DNA of 64,000 bases from Ampelomyces quisqualis (lineage: Eukaryota; Ascomycota; Dothideomycetes; Pleosporales; Phaeosphaeriaceae): contig JAGTXZ010000010.1 of the NCBI GenBank assembly GCA_018398575.1, positions 62,001-126,000 on the forward strand. Direction: 5' to 3'. The notes beneath the pieces are model-generated. The model saw only the letters and a list, made by a program, of their open reading frames with translations. It did no database searches and was not told where the DNA came from. The first letter of the stretch is position 1, and each line of letters begins with the position of its first letter. The translations under genes and the position numbers were made by a program. Positions 1 to 12,000 of the stretch are shown piece by piece.

Positions 1-500
1 GTAAAACTTATAATAGAGGAGTTAGTAGCACAACACTTAGCTAGAGAACTATAAAAAGTGCATAGACTTAGTATCTTTGCAAATAGCAGCACAGGCGCAA
101 GAGATATGTAGGTTAATAAGAGAGGTAACGCGTAAGTAAGTGTATAGAAGGTAAAGCTAGTGCAGTATATAGTACTACCTAAAAAGAGAAGTAAAGGTGC
201 AGAATAATAGATCTAAGTAAAGTAATTTTTATTTTAATAGTTGCGCAGGTCTAAGCGCACCTAGCGCTAGAGTAAGAGGATTATGTAATAGGCTGCTACT
301 TAGTTAGTCTTTAGTTACAGAAAAACCTTAGCTCTCTAAACTAAAATACTAAAAACGCTCTGAACCAGAATACTAAAAATGTTCTAGACTAGAACACTAA
401 AATCCTCTAGACTATAAAAACCCTTTAGGTAGCAATTAGGATAGGACATAAATTTACGTCTTTATTTCCTAGCATCTACTCTTAGAGTCTGCCTCTTACA
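1..500 (+). mobile_element. Partial inverted copy of a Ty3/Gypsy LTR element (end plus LTR)
   Basis: This is the terminal part of an LTR retrotransposon that continues beyond the left window edge. Positions 284-500 are an LTR beginning TGTAATAGG and ending GCCTCTTACA. Positions 1-283 are internal sequence. Read on the plus strand with RIP stops treated as Gln, frame 1 gives a basic C-terminal tail (VKLIIEELVAQHLAREL, later LPKKRSKGAE). The same internal sequence and LTR occur in reverse orientation at 501-840 and the LTR recurs at 8,103-8,360, so this is the same family as the next element, placed head-to-head with it. It is heavily RIP-mutated and certainly non-functional. Confidence 0.75.
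284..500 (-). repeat. LTR of the inverted Gypsy copy
   Basis: This 217-bp LTR has TG...CA ends (TGTAATAGG ... CTCTTACA). Its reverse complement aligns with the LTR at 8,103-8,360, sharing the start TGTAAG(A/G)GGCAGACTC and the end CAGCCTATTA. It lacks a stretch of roughly 40 bp that is present in the other LTR. Confidence 0.75.
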
Positions 501-588
501 GTTCTAGTTTAGAACCTTTTTAGTATTCTAGTTTAGTAAGCTAAGGTTTTTCTATAACTAAGGACTAACTAGGTAGCAGCCTATTACA
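501..588 (+). repeat. Truncated LTR of Gypsy element 1
   Basis: These 88 bp match the last part of the LTR at 8,103-8,360 in the same orientation, ending CTATTACA. The first two thirds are missing, and the breakpoint lies exactly where the inverted LTR at 284-500 ends. The two LTRs therefore form an asymmetric head-to-head junction. Confidence 0.7.
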
Positions 589-589
589 T

Positions 590-2900
590 AATCTCTCTAC
601 TCTAGCGCTAGGTGCACTTAGACCTGCGTAACTATTAAAACAAAAATTACTTTACTTAGATTTATTATTCTGCACTCTTACTTCTCTTTTTAGGTAGTAC
701 TATATACTATACTAGCCTTACCTTCTATATATATTGCTTGCGTGTTACTTTTCTTATTAGCCTACGCATCTCTCTTGCACGTGCTGTTATCTATAAAGAT
801 ACTAAGCCTACGTACTCCTTGCAGCTCTTCTACTAAGCGTTACGCTATTAACTTCTTTACTATAAGTGTTATATTTAAGGCGCTAAGCTAGGTCTAGGTA
901 TATTACTAACTAGTAATAGGATAGACCTAAGATTATTGTTAAGGCTAAGCTTAACCTACTATATTGTTTAGGCTGCGCTATTACTTAGCTTAAAGGTAAT
1001 AAGTCTAAGTGTAAGATTACTTATAGTAAGAGTACTTACTCTTAGTGAAAGGACGCTTATATTGCGTACAGGCCTATAAGTTAACTACTATATTCTCTTA
1101 CTTTCTAAGTTAATTCTAATAGCTTTCTAGATTAACAATTACTTTAAGATTATAGTTATTTTACTTTGTAATGCGCTTACTTATAATTTTAAGATTAAGT
1201 AGCTGTTAACGTAGTATATAATTACTAGTCTTTAATCTAACTTTATTAATAAGCTTAGAGCTACTTAAGCAAAGTCTTGTAGTAGTAATAAGTCTAGCTA
1301 CTAGAGTCTAACGCGTAAGGTTACTAAGGTTAATATTCTAGTAGATATCTACTAGCTCCTTTAGCAGCTTCTTATTAAGCAAGATACTATTATTTATAAG
1401 CTTAATAATGTTAGCGCTAGCGTATAGTAGCTTTACACTAATATAAGTTATTTTTAATTTATTTCTCTTCTACTAGAGTTTATTCTCTTATAGCGTTTCT
1501 ATATATTCTACTAATATTTAATTAGGCTAAAGAGTATAACATATAGATCTCTAGCGTAGGCTTCTAGGTTTTTTACATTAGTAACGCTCTCTGCACTACT
1601 AATAGGCTACTCTATTACCTTAATATAATAGAGTCTAATATCTGTAAGAAGCCTACGTATAATGCAAAGGTATAAGCTAAGACTAACTATTTAGTAATAG
1701 CAACTATTGCGCTCTCTAATAGTAGAGAGGTAGGCTCTAGTATATAGTAGCCTTGCTGTAGTTTCTATATAGCGCTTATAGGCAATTTCTATAGTAATAG
1801 ACTTTCTATTATAGTCTCTACTTTTGTTCTATTACTAAGTCTAGACTTTATAAAACTAGTCTTATATTCCTTAATACTACTTATATATTAGAATAGATAT
1901 TGTGCTCTATGTCTTAGGCTTATAGGTTCTTGTAGCTCTACTTCTATTAAAAATATTAATATTCTTGCTAGTCCTTATAGTCTAGCGCAGTCTAAGCATT
2001 AGAATCCTATACCTCTTTCTTAGGTTTTTCTAGACCCTCTAAAGATTTATGTTACGCTGTGTCTTAACTAACTATTGCTTAGCTTAAGTAGCTAGATCTT
2101 TAGAGTTAATTTAGGCTCTTTCTTTTATATTCTTTAGCTATTAATCTATTAACGCTAAGCTTCTAGACTCTTTCTTCTTTGTTTCTAGGTCCTTTTAAGT
2201 AGTTAGTAGGACTGTTGCATTAGTTCTTGTGTATTAGTATTTAGGTTTTTTATGTCTAGTTCTTAGAGACAGTTAACTACTAGTTATATCTCTACTGTTA
2301 ACTAGTTAGAGTAGTTGCAGGTTAGCTAATAGAATAGATATAAGCATCTTCTTCCTTTTCTGCTCTCTGCTAAAGCTTCTAGTCTTAGGCTCTATCTATT
2401 GCAGTATCTTTATATTTCTCTTATTAGTTACTCTTTAGCATTAGTTATTGTTTCTAAACGCAATTAAGTGCGCTACTATATTATTTCCTATACTTTAGGT
2501 TCTTCTTGTGCTTATCCTAAGTTTATCCTTTTTTTCCTAATCTCTCTTGTATATAACGCTGTTATCTGTTCTTATACTTATTATACGTACTTGTAATTTC
2601 TCTTTCTTTCTCTTTCTTTTCTAATGTGCTTTTATTTAGTAGTTAGAAAGAGCAGGCGCTTTACTAACAACCTATTTAAGTCTTATTCTATTCTAGTTTT
2701 GTCTAGCTATTTAGTAAAGGCTATAGTGTTAGCAACATTTACTTATAGTTCTTATGTTAGTTCTATATATTCTACCTATTTTATAAGGTACTGCAGCTAT
2801 ATGCCTTACTCTTTCTTTTTCTACTATTCTATAAGGATGTAATTAATAAGGAACTTATTGTTAGTTACGTCTCTGTTCTCTATTATTACTTCTAGTTGCT
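590..2900. pseudogene. Extra degenerate coding region between integrase and LTR, element 1
   Basis: This segment follows the integrase in the element's transcriptional sense. Both strands stay open for long distances if RIP-type stops are ignored. The minus strand around 2,750-2,050 reads as a Gln/Lys-rich protein (segments such as LLVKRLLFLTTKQKHIRKERE). The plus strand has one frame open from about 890 to 2,842. The part nearest the LTR (about 700-840, minus) is homologous to the plus-strand tail at 1-200, which supports minus-strand coding there. I recognise no domain. It could be an accessory ORF of the retroelement or an older insertion. Confidence 0.4.
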
Positions 2901-3149
2901 AGTTATTAGACTTCTAGTGTAGGAGCAGATTACTTGCATTAAGCTAGAGGTAGTTAGCGTAGAACCTTAGGTGCACTCTAGAGAGTACACTTAGCTCTAT
3001 AATGTATAGGAAGATAACCTTTATAACTATATATTTCTTGTTTTTCTAATCTAGCTTCTTTAAAGGTCTTTTGTTAGATATAAAGTAACTGTACTAGAGC
3101 TATACTTTGTCTTCTATATAGAGTTTTAGAGCTTTCTGTCTATAATAAT

Positions 3150-4250
3150 TGGCCTAGTATTCCTATTCTTATTGTGCTTCTGCTATCTTTACTTATACGT
3201 AGTCTATTATTTCTTTTATCTTAGTTACTATTACTTTAGCAGTAGCTCTTTTATTGTTACTAGACTAGTGCTAGTTTTCTATAGTCTATTCTAGGTCTAA
3301 CTAAATAGAGTCTGTGTTATACCTATACTAGAAGAAGAATAGGCTAACGCTTATAGATGCTGTATTTTGTCTAGCTATTGCAATTTGTGCTAGTAGGCAT
3401 AGAGCAGCCTAGTTTAACTAGTCTTAGTTTACAAAAGCTCTTAAGTAGGCTTTTGCTATGCTATTTATTTACTTTGTAGCGCTATCTGTCTAGAGGTAGT
3501 ATACTATTAAGACTCTTCTTTATATTCTAAGCTTATTACAAAGTAAAGACTAGAATTTACTTACAAATTATAACTTTCTATTAGACACTATAGCGTCTAG
3601 AAGCTAGTAGTACGCAACTACCTATTTAATAAATGCCTTAACTATAGTAGAGACTTCTAGGTCTAGAATAGGTATAAGCACTACGTTTTTACTTAGCTAG
3701 TTAGTAACTACTATAAGGTGTAACATTCTATAGCTTAGTAGAAGGCCTATAATAAAGTCTACTAATAATTTCTTCTATATTTAGACTAGAAGTAGGAGTA
3801 GGCGTAGTAGTTCTTATTTAAGTTTTCTTTAAGGCTTTGTCCTACTATACACTACGCAGTTCTAGATAAATTACTAGATACTTAAGAATATTCTAGGCTA
3901 GAAGTAGTCTCTTGCTAATATTGCATATATATTTTTTTTACCTAAGTGCCTAGTAATTAGAGAGTTATATACTTCTAAGATAATATACGTTTATAGGTTT
4001 ACGCATTCTAGTACTTATTTGCACTTTCTATAGAGTAGGCATTCTAAGTTATCTAAGCTATACTCTACTAGAAAAACTTTTAGGCTTAGATGCAGAGGGA
4101 ATTTTTACTGTCCTGTTCTAATAGCATTAACTACTAATTAGTAGGCTTTATCTATATAGATAGCCTATTCTTATAATTTCTTAATAGTAGGCTTTGTTAG
4201 TCTCTTAGAGTATTTGTTTGTGTAAGAACTTTACTTAGGCGTAGTCTTGC
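3150..4250 (-). pseudogene. Gypsy integrase remnant, element 1
   Basis: The minus strand near 3,990-3,740 gives the integrase zinc-binding region and the start of the catalytic core. A segment corresponding to ITRHLGKKNIYAILARDYFW is followed by a degenerate Cys pair before RTKP. A stretch ending DFIIGLL marks the first catalytic Asp region. This matches the HHCC and rve organisation of Ty3/Gypsy integrases. Numerous TAG/TAA codons interrupt it. The family assignment is strong and the exact limits are approximate. Confidence 0.75.
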
Positions 4251-4849
4251 ATAGTACTACAGTTTCTTTAGTAGTATCTAGAGCGTCTCTTACTATAAAG
4301 AGCTTCTTAGCACCTTAGTTATAGGCAACGTTCTCTTCTCTTAACGCAGCGTCTTTGTCTGTAAGTACGTTTTAGAGTACTTCTTTTCTAACTATAGAGT
4401 AATCTTTAGTATTCTAGCTTTAAGTAATGTTTCTTTTTCTTATTACAGCGTCTTTGTCTATAAGCTTATTTTAGAGCTACTTTGTTTCTTCTTCCTTTTA
4501 TAGTAGTGCATCCTTCTACTAAGTTGCAAGAGAAGTAGTTAACGCAGTATCTTTGTCTACAAGCACATTTTAGAGCTACTCTATTTTTTTCTCTTTCTAT
4601 AGTAGTGTATTCCTCTACTTAGCTGTAAGGAAAGTAGTTAATATAGTATCTTTGTCTATAAGTACGTTTTAGAGCTACTCTATTTCTCCTTCCTCTTATT
4701 ATAATAAATCCTTTTGCTAAGCTGCAAAGAAAGTAGTAAGTACTAGGTCTTTTTTATTTTTAGTTTCTAAAGCAGAAGTAAACAATTAGAAGGTCTAGGA
4801 CTATACCTGCGCGTCTACTCTTTTTTAGAGAAGATCTTATTTTTTTTTA

Positions 4850-6850
4850 GAAAGAGTATCTGCTCTGCTGTTAACATTTTTTAGGTAGTATTAGAATCTA
4901 ACATTAAACGTGCTAAGGAACCCTGCCTAGTAGACGTATCTTTCTGTTAGTAGTTATGTAGTAGCAAAGTATTCTAGGTTCTTATAGTCTGTAAGCATAG
5001 TAAAATGTTTTACTCTCTAAAGTTTAGTTTTCTACTACTCTAGGCACTTAACTATAGCTAATAGCTTTTTGTTATAAATAGTATAGTTAGCTTCTACAGC
5101 TGTATTCTTTGCTAAGTAGTAAGCTATAGCCTAAAAGTGTCTATCCCTGCTATATTAAGATAGCACTTCTTTAGTTAACTATCTTAAAGTGTTATATTCT
5201 ACTACTATCTCTAGCTCTATATTAAAGTTTACTAGAGATAGTTCTGCTACAAAAGCTTTTTTTAGCTTATTAAAGGATATCTGTTGTTTAGAGCTCTAGT
5301 AAAAGGCTACGCCTTTCTTAGTTAGCCTAGTTAGTAGAGTAGCTAGCTCTAAGAAGTCTTTTATAAACTGTTAGTAGAAGTTAGCAAAGCTAACAAAGCT
5401 CTAGACTTCTTTAACTATCTTAGGAGGCTTCTAGGAACGTATAGTAGCTACTTTCTTAGAGTCTATACTTATTCCTTTCTTAGCCTTAATAATAAATCCT
5501 AAGTATTTAGTCTTCTTTATACTAAACTTACTTTTCCCTATATTAAGGTGTAACTCTACTACTCTAAGTTTCTAGATTACTAGCTTTACCTTTTTCTTAT
5601 AGTCTACCTTAGACCTACTTATATATATTAACATATTGTCTATATAAGCTAAATAGAAATTATCTAGGTATTTTCTTAGTGTCTAATTAATATATCTTTA
5701 GAACGTACTTAAAGCGTTTGCAAGTCTAAAGGGTGTTACAAGCTACTTATAGAGGCTAAAGCGCGTCTAGAAGGCTGTCTTCTATTTATCTTCTTTAGTA
5801 ATCCTAATCTTATAGAATACTTAGATAACATCTACTTTAGTAAACTATTTAGCTTTAGCAATCTAAGCTAAGGTCTCTTAGATAAGTAAGAGTAAGTATT
5901 AGTTCTTTCTTGTAATTGCGTTAAGGGCCTAGTAGTCTATACAAAACTATAGGCTCTTTTCTAGCTTCTTTACAAATAGGACTAGTGTAGAGGCACTTAA
6001 CTAGCTTACCTATATAAAGCTATAGTCTAGGTAAGAGGTAAGCTCTTTTTAGAGTATAAGGAGTTCTTCTCTTAACATGCTGTATAGTAGGCCCTATAGT
6101 ACTTCTACAGTCTTTTTATCTTTTTCTACTAGCTTAATAGAATAATTAATAGTAGGTCCTCTTACTAGAGGGAGTTAGTCTACTTCTTTGCGTAAGAAGG
6201 TTTTGTATTCTTCCTTTAGGTAATCTAAGAGCACTAACCTAGAGTCTACTTAAGGCTTAGTTTTTAGAGCCTTTTAGATATCTACTATTAACGTAGCGTA
6301 AAGGTAGATAGATTTGTCCTTCTAGCCCTATTATAGCTAGGCTAAGTACGCAGCTACTGTAATACTCTATAGTAAAAGAAGTTTTCTTTCCTCCTAGCTT
6401 CTAACTTATATCTAAGTAGAGTAGATATATATTAATTTCTTTACTAGTGTAATAGTAACATTGTACTAGTTTATCTATAGTTAACCTAAGACTAGGTTAT
6501 ATTTCTTGTCTCTATCTAGTTTATAGGCCTATAGTGTCTCTTTGTGCCTATTAATGTTAATTCTTATCTAGACAGCTATCTTTATCTAAGACTAGGCTCT
6601 AGTAATTCTAATAATTTCTCTTAGAGCTATTAACTTGCGCTCTAACTTATTCTTATAAATAAACTTAGTTAAGGTTATAGTATAAGTAAAACACCTAGTG
6701 TTAATTATTGTAGAAGTAACTGTTGTTTTATTAACAATAGTGTGTATAGTAATAAGTTTTCTGTCTAGCTATTTTCTCTAGAATTGTTAAAATCTCTTGT
6801 CCTCTTTTAGTGTTATATTACTATACTCTTATCTACGCCTTTAGACAAAA
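4850..6850 (-). pseudogene. Gypsy protease, reverse transcriptase and RNase H remnant, element 1
   Basis: On the minus strand, 5,790-5,700 reads KTAF*TRFSLYK*LVTPF followed by RLANALSTF, the conserved fingers/palm motif of Ty3/Gypsy reverse transcriptases. The catalytic motif follows near 5,660-5,630 as AYIDNMLIY, where the family has YLDDILIY, so at least the second catalytic Asp has become Asn. RNase H-type sequence should lie at about 5,150-4,900. The protease lies toward 6,800, but I could not fix its DSG motif. The mutations are all G to A or C to T, typical of RIP. Confidence 0.8.
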
Positions 6851-6899
6851 GTTACTTATTTTCTAAGCTTAGGGTATTTTCTAACGCGTTCTCTTTTTT

Positions 6900-8050
6900 T
6901 TTGCCCTATACTTTAGCTACTGCAGTCTTAGCAGGTTTTAAAGGTAGAAATAATTTGCATTTGCTAGCGTAGTGTCCTAACTTGCTGCAGTAGAGGTATA
7001 AGTTATTTTGTTTCTAGTAGAACTACTCTTCTATAGTAGCCTACTTAGCTTTCTTCCTTTTAAGAGATTTTCTCTTAGTCTTTCTAGAATGTCCTCTTAT
7101 AGGTTTCTAATTTATAAGTTCTCTAATATTCTATCTTTTAGTGTGCTTGCGACTAAGTTTTACTTTGTATAAGTTTTCCTTAATAATTACTACTCTGTCT
7201 ATAAAGTTATAGATTCTCTATTTAGGTTTAGTCTCTACAGAGATTATCCTGTCTTATAGGTCTAGCTAAATAGCGCTTAGGTACCTTGTTTTTAGGTTTA
7301 CTTTGTTGTCTTCCTTACCTGCGTTATAGGCTAGCCTTATAAACTCTGTATTAAAGCTCTAGAGAAAAGACTTATTCTATTAGATTATTTAGAGTTTCCT
7401 TTATAATCTTTTGTTGTATAGCTTGTTACTAAATTAGCTGTTTAAAAAGTCCTAAAGTTCTTTTATAAAGCTCTAGAGGTTCTAGGTTACCTAAGACAGA
7501 GCTACACTAGCTGCTAACTTCTTAAGGTAGTTAAAGATATAGCCTGCTTAAGAGCCTAGTCTTACGCTGTTGTATTCTAGTTTATACTTTATTTAAGCTT
7601 TAAAGATATAGTAATTTTTTTAATCTCCTTTATACGCTTCTAGGTTAGGGACTTTATAAGTCTTTTAGGGCAGGAGAAAGCTTTCTAAGGGGGTCTATAT
7701 AAAGCTAAAGGTTTCTAGAGTTAATTAGGCTGTAAGCCTTACAACTTGTTCTTGCAGATTTCTTACTAGCAATACTAAGTCTAGATCTGTACTTATAGGA
7801 GACTTTTCTTTTCTATTGTTAGAAGGTCTGGCTACTAGAGAGTTATATACTTCCTGCTAGGCAGGTGTTCCTTTAAGGCTATTTAACAGCAATTATTTCT
7901 TAATCTATTATTTCTTTAGGTCTAGGAAGTTGTTAATAATTATCTAATTAAACTTATTCTTAATAACTAACTTAGGGACGCTGTTGCGTCTTATCTAGAT
8001 AGCTTATACTATTATGTTCTATACTATTATAGGAATAGTTACTTATTCTA
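6900..8050 (-). pseudogene. Gypsy gag remnant with zinc knuckle, element 1
   Basis: The minus strand at about 7,005-6,955 gives LYLYCSKLGHYASKC, a CCHC zinc knuckle in which the first Cys has become Tyr (TGC to TAC). This is the nucleic-acid-binding end of Gag. Upstream sequence to about 8,050 is the presumed capsid region, heavily interrupted. It lies between the right LTR and the pol motifs, as expected for gag. Confidence 0.7.
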
Positions 8051-8102
8051 TACTAGAGGTTACTAATAGCTCTTTAGCCTAGTTAGGTTTAACAAATTTA
8101 AT

Positions 8103-8360
8103 TGTAAGGGGCAGACTCTAAGAGTAGATGCTAGGAAATAAAGACGTAAATTTGTAACCTATTCTAATTACTACTTAGAAGGTTTTTATAGTCCTAAGGC
8201 AGTCTAGACTAGAGGGTTTAGGCGCTCTGGTCTAGAATTGTTTTTAGTGTTTTAGCCTAGAGGATTTTTAGCGTTCTGGTTTAGAACCTTTTTAGTATTC
8301 TAGTTTAGTAAGCTAAGGTTTTTCTGTAACCAAGGACTAACTAGGCAGCAGCCTATTATA
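8103..8360 (+). repeat. LTR of Gypsy element 1 (5' LTR relative to pol)
   Basis: This 258-bp LTR starts TGTAAGGGG and ends TATTATA, where the intact terminus would be TATTACA. It shares its terminal sequence with the truncated LTR at 501-588 and, in reverse complement, with 284-500. Pol reads away from it leftward, so it is the 5' LTR. Confidence 0.75.
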
Positions 8361-8410
8361 CTTCTAGCCTATTAGGTTGTTTACTTGCAGGCTACAAGGG
8401 CTTTTACCTG

Positions 8411-9010
8411 CAGCTATTTTAATATTAAGTTTAGATTCTATTTAGACGTATCTAAGAAGTATGCTTATTATATACTCTTAAATAAGAAGTGTTAGCTAGT
8501 TTTCTAATATACAGGCTAAGAGTATAATAGTCTTTTAGAGGCCCTTAATTGCATATTTGCTGCCTTAGGTAGTAACAAGGAGAATAAGGTAGTAGTAGAA
8601 GAGAAGGCTAACGTATAGTTAGCTACGTTTTAGTTAGCTACTGCTGTGCAGGTTAGCTTTACACAAGTAGCTAACTTAAATACTGCTAACTTACTAGTTA
8701 GCGCTTACTACTAGAGAGAGGAGTTAGCTAAGAAGGTTAAGACAATAGCTAGAGAAGTAAAGACTCTTAGGTAGTCTGTGTCTAGGCTAGTTAGAGCAGT
8801 AGCAGAGTTAGTAGATGCTCTTATAGTAGCTAGAGCAGAGCAAGAGGCAGAGAAGGTAGTAGTAAGGTTAGACAGCCCTTGTATATAGATCTGTAACAGA
8901 AGAAAACTAGGTAGTATGTTAGTATCTATACCTAAGGAGTTAGACAGTTAAGAGCGTTCTACTAAGGGCAGCTACAGTCTACTGTTAGATCTAATAGAAG
9001 AGTAAGACTC
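8411..9010 (+). pseudogene. Decayed ORF of unknown function with coiled-coil-like segment
   Basis: On the plus strand one frame stays open over roughly 590 bp if TAG/TAA are read as former Gln codons. It includes an Ala/Glu/Val-rich helical stretch (segments EELAKKVKTIAREVKTL and ARAEQEAEKVVVRL) that resembles a coiled coil. It lies immediately right of the element 1 LTR and may be the remnant of the sequence into which element 1 inserted. The family is not recognised. Gag-like or host-derived origins are both possible. Confidence 0.4.
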
Positions 9011-9199
9011 CTATTGTTAATAGTTATTACCTACTAGTGTAGTAGTTGCAATATTAAGTTTAATTTCCTTAATATAGTTATCTTAAAGTAATATAAGATC
9101 TTTAACTTCTTTTTCTTATGCTGTAATCTACTTAGCTAACGCTTGTAGAGGTTTTAGCTGTTTTAGATAGCATTTATAGAATACTTGTAATATGTGTAA

Positions 9200-12000
9200 G
9201 GCGCCTATAAAGTTTAAGGCATTATACTAGGTAGAGTTAGGATTATAGCCTACCTATTTTATACAATACTTTAGGATAGAGTAGTATAGCTTGCTAGCTA
9301 GGATCTCTTTAACTTTCTATTCTTTAACGCCTTAAATTAGGATACTAGATAAGTTTAGGCTTAGCTAACTAGGTAGGGGGTTGTTAGAGTTCTTGTAGAG
9401 GACGTCTAGAGCAAATATATTATAGATCTTAGAACCTTTAGGTAGCTTTAGTTAGAATAAATAGCTAACTTGTTCTAGAACTTTAAAGAAGCCTTTTTAC
9501 AATTTAGTAAGTTTGCGACTTAGGTAAGTAACAAATAGGTTTTAGGTTAAAAGGTAAACCTTGTCCTCTACTACCTAATTAATAGGTTAATAATATTTGT
9601 TTACCTTAGCAGCTATCTGTTACTACGCCTTCTCTATATTGTCTTTAGCTATGCGCTAGGCTTTATGCATGCAGGTAGCTAAGCTTAAGGTATTCTTAAC
9701 GTTTACATCTTTGTGTTTTAAGAAAGATAATACCTAATTCTAGCTCTATTATAGTTTAGATCTAAACAAGAGCTAGTATAGCGCTATACTAATTGCAGAG
9801 TGCAGCAGCGTAGCTTAGGCTTAATTAATTATTAGCAAGAGGTTACTCTAGTTGTCCTAGTAATAAGATACAAAGAGCCTTAATTGTTAATTAATATACT
9901 TATTTATAATCTTAGTTTGTCTATTAGTTTGTTTATAGTAGGCTGTAGAAAGCTTAAGTTATACGCCTAACATCTTGCAGAACTTAGACTAGAATTAGGA
10001 CATAAACTAGAGTCTATAGTTAGACACTATGCTTTTAGGCGTATAGCTAAATTAGTATACCTATTAAATAAACAAGTAAGCTATTTTTCAAGCGTTAATT
10101 GTTTTGTAGCAAGGAATAGAAACAGCTTACTTAGATGGACAATTAATAACAACTATAATTTAATTATAGCTATAATAATCTGTTAGGAATGTCTTAAAAT
10201 CTATATACAAATGCTGCATAGGCCTATTAGAAATTAGTAACAAATAGAGGAACCCTTAGGATTAGAGCTGTCTTAGATAGGATCTTTAACAGAATACGCA
10301 GTTTTGTACATAGCGTTTACATATAGCTTCTATGCCTTTTTAGTAATATTACTAAGCTAGGAGCTAATACATCTTTATAGCGCTTAGGTAGGTAGTAGAT
10401 ACCTAATTATAAGCCTCTCTAATTAGTTAGGTGCATAAGAGAGAATCTCTAGGTACACAAAGGCGTAAGTAATAAAGTAGTAGTCTTTCTTAGATATAAT
10501 ATAGCTATAGTAGTATAAGGCGTTCTTCCTTAAAAGAGTAGTAATTCTCTACTAGTAGGGCTTTAATTAGTTCTAAAGAGTTAATATTTAAGAGGGCACT
10601 AATAGAGTAAACTAAAATAGCTAATACATTAATCTCTAGCTAATTACAAACATAGTTCTAAGCTAGTTTAGAGTTAACCTAAGGGTTTAGGCGTTTAGGT
10701 CCTAGAAGTACACAGGATCTATTGTCTTGTTAGGCAGCCTTAACCTTACTAACGTTCTGTTCCTTTTGGCTTAGAATATTAGCTTACTTGTTAAGCTTAC
10801 TAGGCGTGTACTTAATACAGAAATTAAAAGGAGTAATAATCTCTGCTTATTGTGCTTAATATGCATTAAGAACCTTAGTAGTTATAAAGTATTCTAAGGA
10901 GCAGTAATCTAAATACACCTGGATTTAGCTCTGTATAGAAGTAAGTTTAGCTCTCTACTTCTTAAACGCTTTTAGAATAGCAAAAAGTTCTTTGTTATAT
11001 ATTTTCTAATTAAGCTTAGCTCTAAATAGGGCGTAACTATAGAACGCTACAGGATACTACTTATTATTAGAGTGCTTCTAGAAGAGTACTCCTGCTATTA
11101 CTCTATCTAACGCGTTAGTTTCTAATTTTGTGTTATACTTAGAATAAAAATAAGATAGTGTAGAAATTACTAAGAGTAAGGCTTTAATCTAATTAAAAGC
11201 CTATTAGCAGTCTATAGTCTATTTAAACAGTGTAGCAGGACTTTAAAGCTTTATAATTAGTTTAGCTACACAGGAGAAATCCTTAATAAATTGTTAATAG
11301 AAACTAGTAAACCTAAGAAATAACTTAACGCTAGTAATTATAGTAGGTTTAGCCTAGTTTTAGAGTACTTCTACCTTGTTAGGGTTAACTTTAGTGCCCT
11401 AGTTTATTAAAATGTAACCTAGATACTTTGTGTAGGTTATATAGAATTTACTCTTTTAGATGTCTACTTAGAGTTCTGCAGTACGTAGGCGCTCTAGGAC
11501 CTTTTAGACGTGTTCCTAATGTGCGTTTATATCCTCTAAGTAGATTAGAATGTTATTAAGATACGTAATGCAGAAATTATTAAGATAATTAATTAGTATA
11601 TTATTTATGTAGCGCTAATACGTTACTAGTCTATTGCACAAGCTAAAAGAAAGCACCTTACACTTATAAGTACTGTAACAGGTCTAGAAAGTAGTATACT
11701 CTTTAGAATTAGAATCTATACAAATTTTGTTAAAAGCAGCTCTAATATTAAACTTAGTAAAGATCTTAGCTTTAGAGGGATGTAATAGCAGCTTATTAAT
11801 GTAAGAGATTAGATAGACGTTCTTGCGCGTAAGAGCGTTAATCTTCTAGTAGTCTATATAAATACGTATATCTCTATTTAGTTTGCGTACACAAAGAATA
11901 GGTAAAGCAAAAGGACTTTAGCTAGCCTTAATAAAACTCTTCTAAAGGTGTTTCTAGACGTAGGCCTTAGTAGCTTTAAGCTTCTCCTAATTTTGCTTAT
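9200..12000 (-). pseudogene. Element 2 pol remnant: RT, integrase, chromodomain
   Basis: Reverse transcriptase: the minus strand at 11,760-11,640 reads TKFNIRAAFNKICID, then EYTTF*TCYSTYKCKV, and the catalytic motif appears as YLNNILIYLED (both catalytic Asp now Asn). Integrase: YIDFK keeps the first Asp near 10,200. The second is mutated (IVSN, near 10,020), and the catalytic Glu appears as Lys (TKI, near 9,920). C-terminal to it, EQKVKEILASKLYYSILKY resembles a chromodomain, followed by a NPNSTWYNALNF-type ending. Chromodomains of this kind steer insertion to heterochromatin in the chromovirus clade. Three catalytic losses plus stops make it inactive. Confidence 0.8.

Larger units (their letters stand above)
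501..8360 (-). mobile_element. RIP-inactivated Ty3/Gypsy retrotransposon (element 1)
   Basis: An LTR retrotransposon is flanked by direct-repeat LTRs, truncated at 501-588 and full at 8,103-8,360, with gag-pol on the minus strand. Reading leftward from the right LTR the order is gag with a zinc knuckle, protease region, reverse transcriptase, RNase H region and integrase, which is the Ty3/Gypsy order. An unusually long 2.5-kb segment lies between integrase and the left LTR. CpA to TpA mutation has turned many Gln and Trp codons into stops. No target duplication can be assigned, because the left LTR is truncated against another LTR. Confidence 0.85.

Noticed and set aside
2624..2842. 72-codon plus-strand open frame in the AT-rich block
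   Set aside because: It lies in RIP-mutated retroelement sequence, is rich in Tyr/Ser/Leu as expected from TpA-rich DNA, and is antisense to a more plausible decayed frame.
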